6,775 nucleotides of DNA from a candidate division TM6 bacterium UASB124 (GTDB taxonomy: Bacteria > Babelota > Babeliae > Babelales > RVW-14). Made by a program: the position numbers and the translations under genes. Shown piece after piece: positions 6,018 through 6,775 of the stretch (position 1 is its first letter; each line of letters starts with the position of its first letter). The notes beneath the pieces are model-generated. The model did no database searches. It saw only the letters and a list, made by a program, of their open reading frames with translations, and was not told where the DNA came from. Location of the stretch: the NCBI GenBank assembly GCA_945872225.1, contig CAMBZK010000061.1, forward strand, positions 1 through 6,775, in the 5' to 3' direction.

Positions 6018-6775
6018 CTAACGCAAATCTTGATTAAAATGCAGTCGGTCATGCGCCAAGAGTCTTGTTGCAATGCTCTTAAACAGTGGCAGCGCTGTCT
6101 CTGATGCCCACAGCGATGCTTTTTCAGGCTCTTTAATAAAAGTCACCACAACACGTCGGTAATTCCCCTTTTCAAGAATCCCTGCAAAGCTGTATTGATG
6201 GAGCTGTGTTGAGTATTTTCCGTTCACAATGCAACGAGCCGTTCCCGTTTTTCCCATCGTTCGAACACCTGGCAATTGATGTTTTTCTGCAACTTTTTCC
6301 ATGATATTTTTGAGCTGTTCAATCGCATCATCACGATATAATTTTTCACCATGGCGCTGTTTTTTATCAAGCAATATCGTTGGATGCACATCGTAGCCAC
6401 CATTAGCAACAATGCAAAATGCCCGAGATAGCTGCATGATGGTTGCCATGATTTCATAGCCAAACGACATTACTATTAAGGAAGGACGGCTCCATTGTGC
6501 TGGCGGATTAACAAAACCAGACCGCTCACCAGGAAGCTGAATTCCTGTTTTTTCACCAAAACCCAACTGACAATAATGATCATATAATTTGCCTCCAAGC
6601 CGCTTAGCAATTTTTGCAATCCCAACGTTACTTGAATAACGAACAACTTCATTAAATGGTATAATATTATTATTCGCAGCCAAATGATTAAGGAGTGAAA
6701 TAGTAGGATTTTCTACCTTAACCCCATCAATCGTAGCAAACCGCCCTTCGCAGTCGATCATTTCATCATATGTAA
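6018..6775 (-). CDS. ftsI: Penicillin-binding protein, FtsI/PBP2-type transpeptidase, C-terminal part (5' end outside window)
   Basis: Class B penicillin-binding protein, a D,D-transpeptidase that cross-links peptidoglycan on the periplasmic face of the inner membrane; the best match is the septal enzyme FtsI (PBP3). The frame is open to the right edge: codons before the ATG at 6761 read TYDE, so that ATG is internal and about 251 residues are visible. Two of the three catalytic motifs are present: SxN as SSN at 6627-6635, followed by VGIAK, and KTG as MGKTGTA with KTG at 6243-6251. The STVK-type motif with the active serine would lie upstream and is not in view. Between them are GFGEKTGIQLPGERSG and SFGYEIMATIMQLSRAF, which correspond to the GERSG and SFGYG-type segments of E. 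coli FtsI; here a Glu replaces the second Gly and an Ile replaces the usual Pro. The C-terminus ends soon after the fold (HDRLHFNQDLR). SpoVD-type relatives cannot be excluded from the fragment. Confidence 0.9.
   Translation of the reverse strand, partial: TYDEMIDCEGRFATIDGVKVENPTISLLNHLAANNNIIPFNEVVRYSSNVGIAKIAKRLGGKLYDHYCQLGFGEKTGIQLPGERSGFVNPPAQWSRPSLIVMSFGYEIMATIMQLSRAFCIVANGGYDVHPTILLDKKQRHGEKLYRDDAIEQLKNIMEKVAEKHQLPGVRTMGKTGTARCIVNGKYSTQLHQYSFAGILEKGNYRRVVVTFIKEPEKASLWASETALPLFKSIATRLLAHDRLHFNQDLR

Noticed and set aside
6759..6761. ATG as the true start of the penicillin-binding protein
   Set aside because: The frame stays open to the window edge, and the visible part starts in the middle of the transpeptidase domain, before SxN but after the active-serine motif. 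It is an internal Met of a longer gene.
1..6775. Mobile element, CRISPR, defence system or RNA gene
   Set aside because: Coding sequence of conserved housekeeping families fills nearly the whole window. I saw no transposase, terminal inverted repeats, regularly spaced repeats or tRNA-like folds.

Overview
The window is an AT-rich stretch of chromosome from a Gram-negative (two-membrane) bacterium. It is densely packed with housekeeping genes, and four of its six genes build or maintain the cell envelope. LptD, a full-length YidC with a large periplasmic domain, and a BamD-type lipoprotein together require an outer membrane served by the Lpt and BAM machineries. I cannot fix the lineage. The sequences are clearly divergent from Proteobacteria, and the low GC, short gaps and unusual gene order would suit an uncultured, possibly host-associated lineage such as Dependentiae (TM6). 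That placement is a low-confidence guess.

Layout. Minus strand, positions 4663 down to 2: yidC, recR and lptD run in that order with gaps of 9 and 12 nt, so they very probably form one operon. A divergent intergenic region of 196 nt (4664-4859) follows. It holds candidate promoters for both directions, the yidC Shine-Dalgarno sequence inside a small hairpin, and a 10-bp perfect palindrome. Plus strand, 4860-5992: bamD and yraN, 17 nt apart. The 25-nt gap 5993-6017 is convergent. Minus strand, from the right edge down to 6018: the C-terminal half of an FtsI/PBP2-type peptidoglycan transpeptidase whose 5' part lies outside the window.

How the genes fit together. YidC inserts and folds inner-membrane proteins. 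BamD helps the BAM complex insert outer-membrane barrels, and LptD is one of those barrels and the exit port for LPS. FtsI cross-links septal peptidoglycan. RecR (recombinational repair) and YraN (nuclease-like, function unsettled) are the two genes not concerned with the envelope, and each is embedded next to an envelope gene.

I found no mobile element, CRISPR array, RNA gene or obviously novel system. The points worth a second look are small: LptD seems to keep only one of the two interdomain disulfides known from E. coli; RecR has lost the glycines of its helix-hairpin-helix; lptD begins with GTG in frame with the recR stop and has no clear ribosome binding site; yidC and recR are away from their usual neighbours; and the BamD signal peptide has no positive charge.
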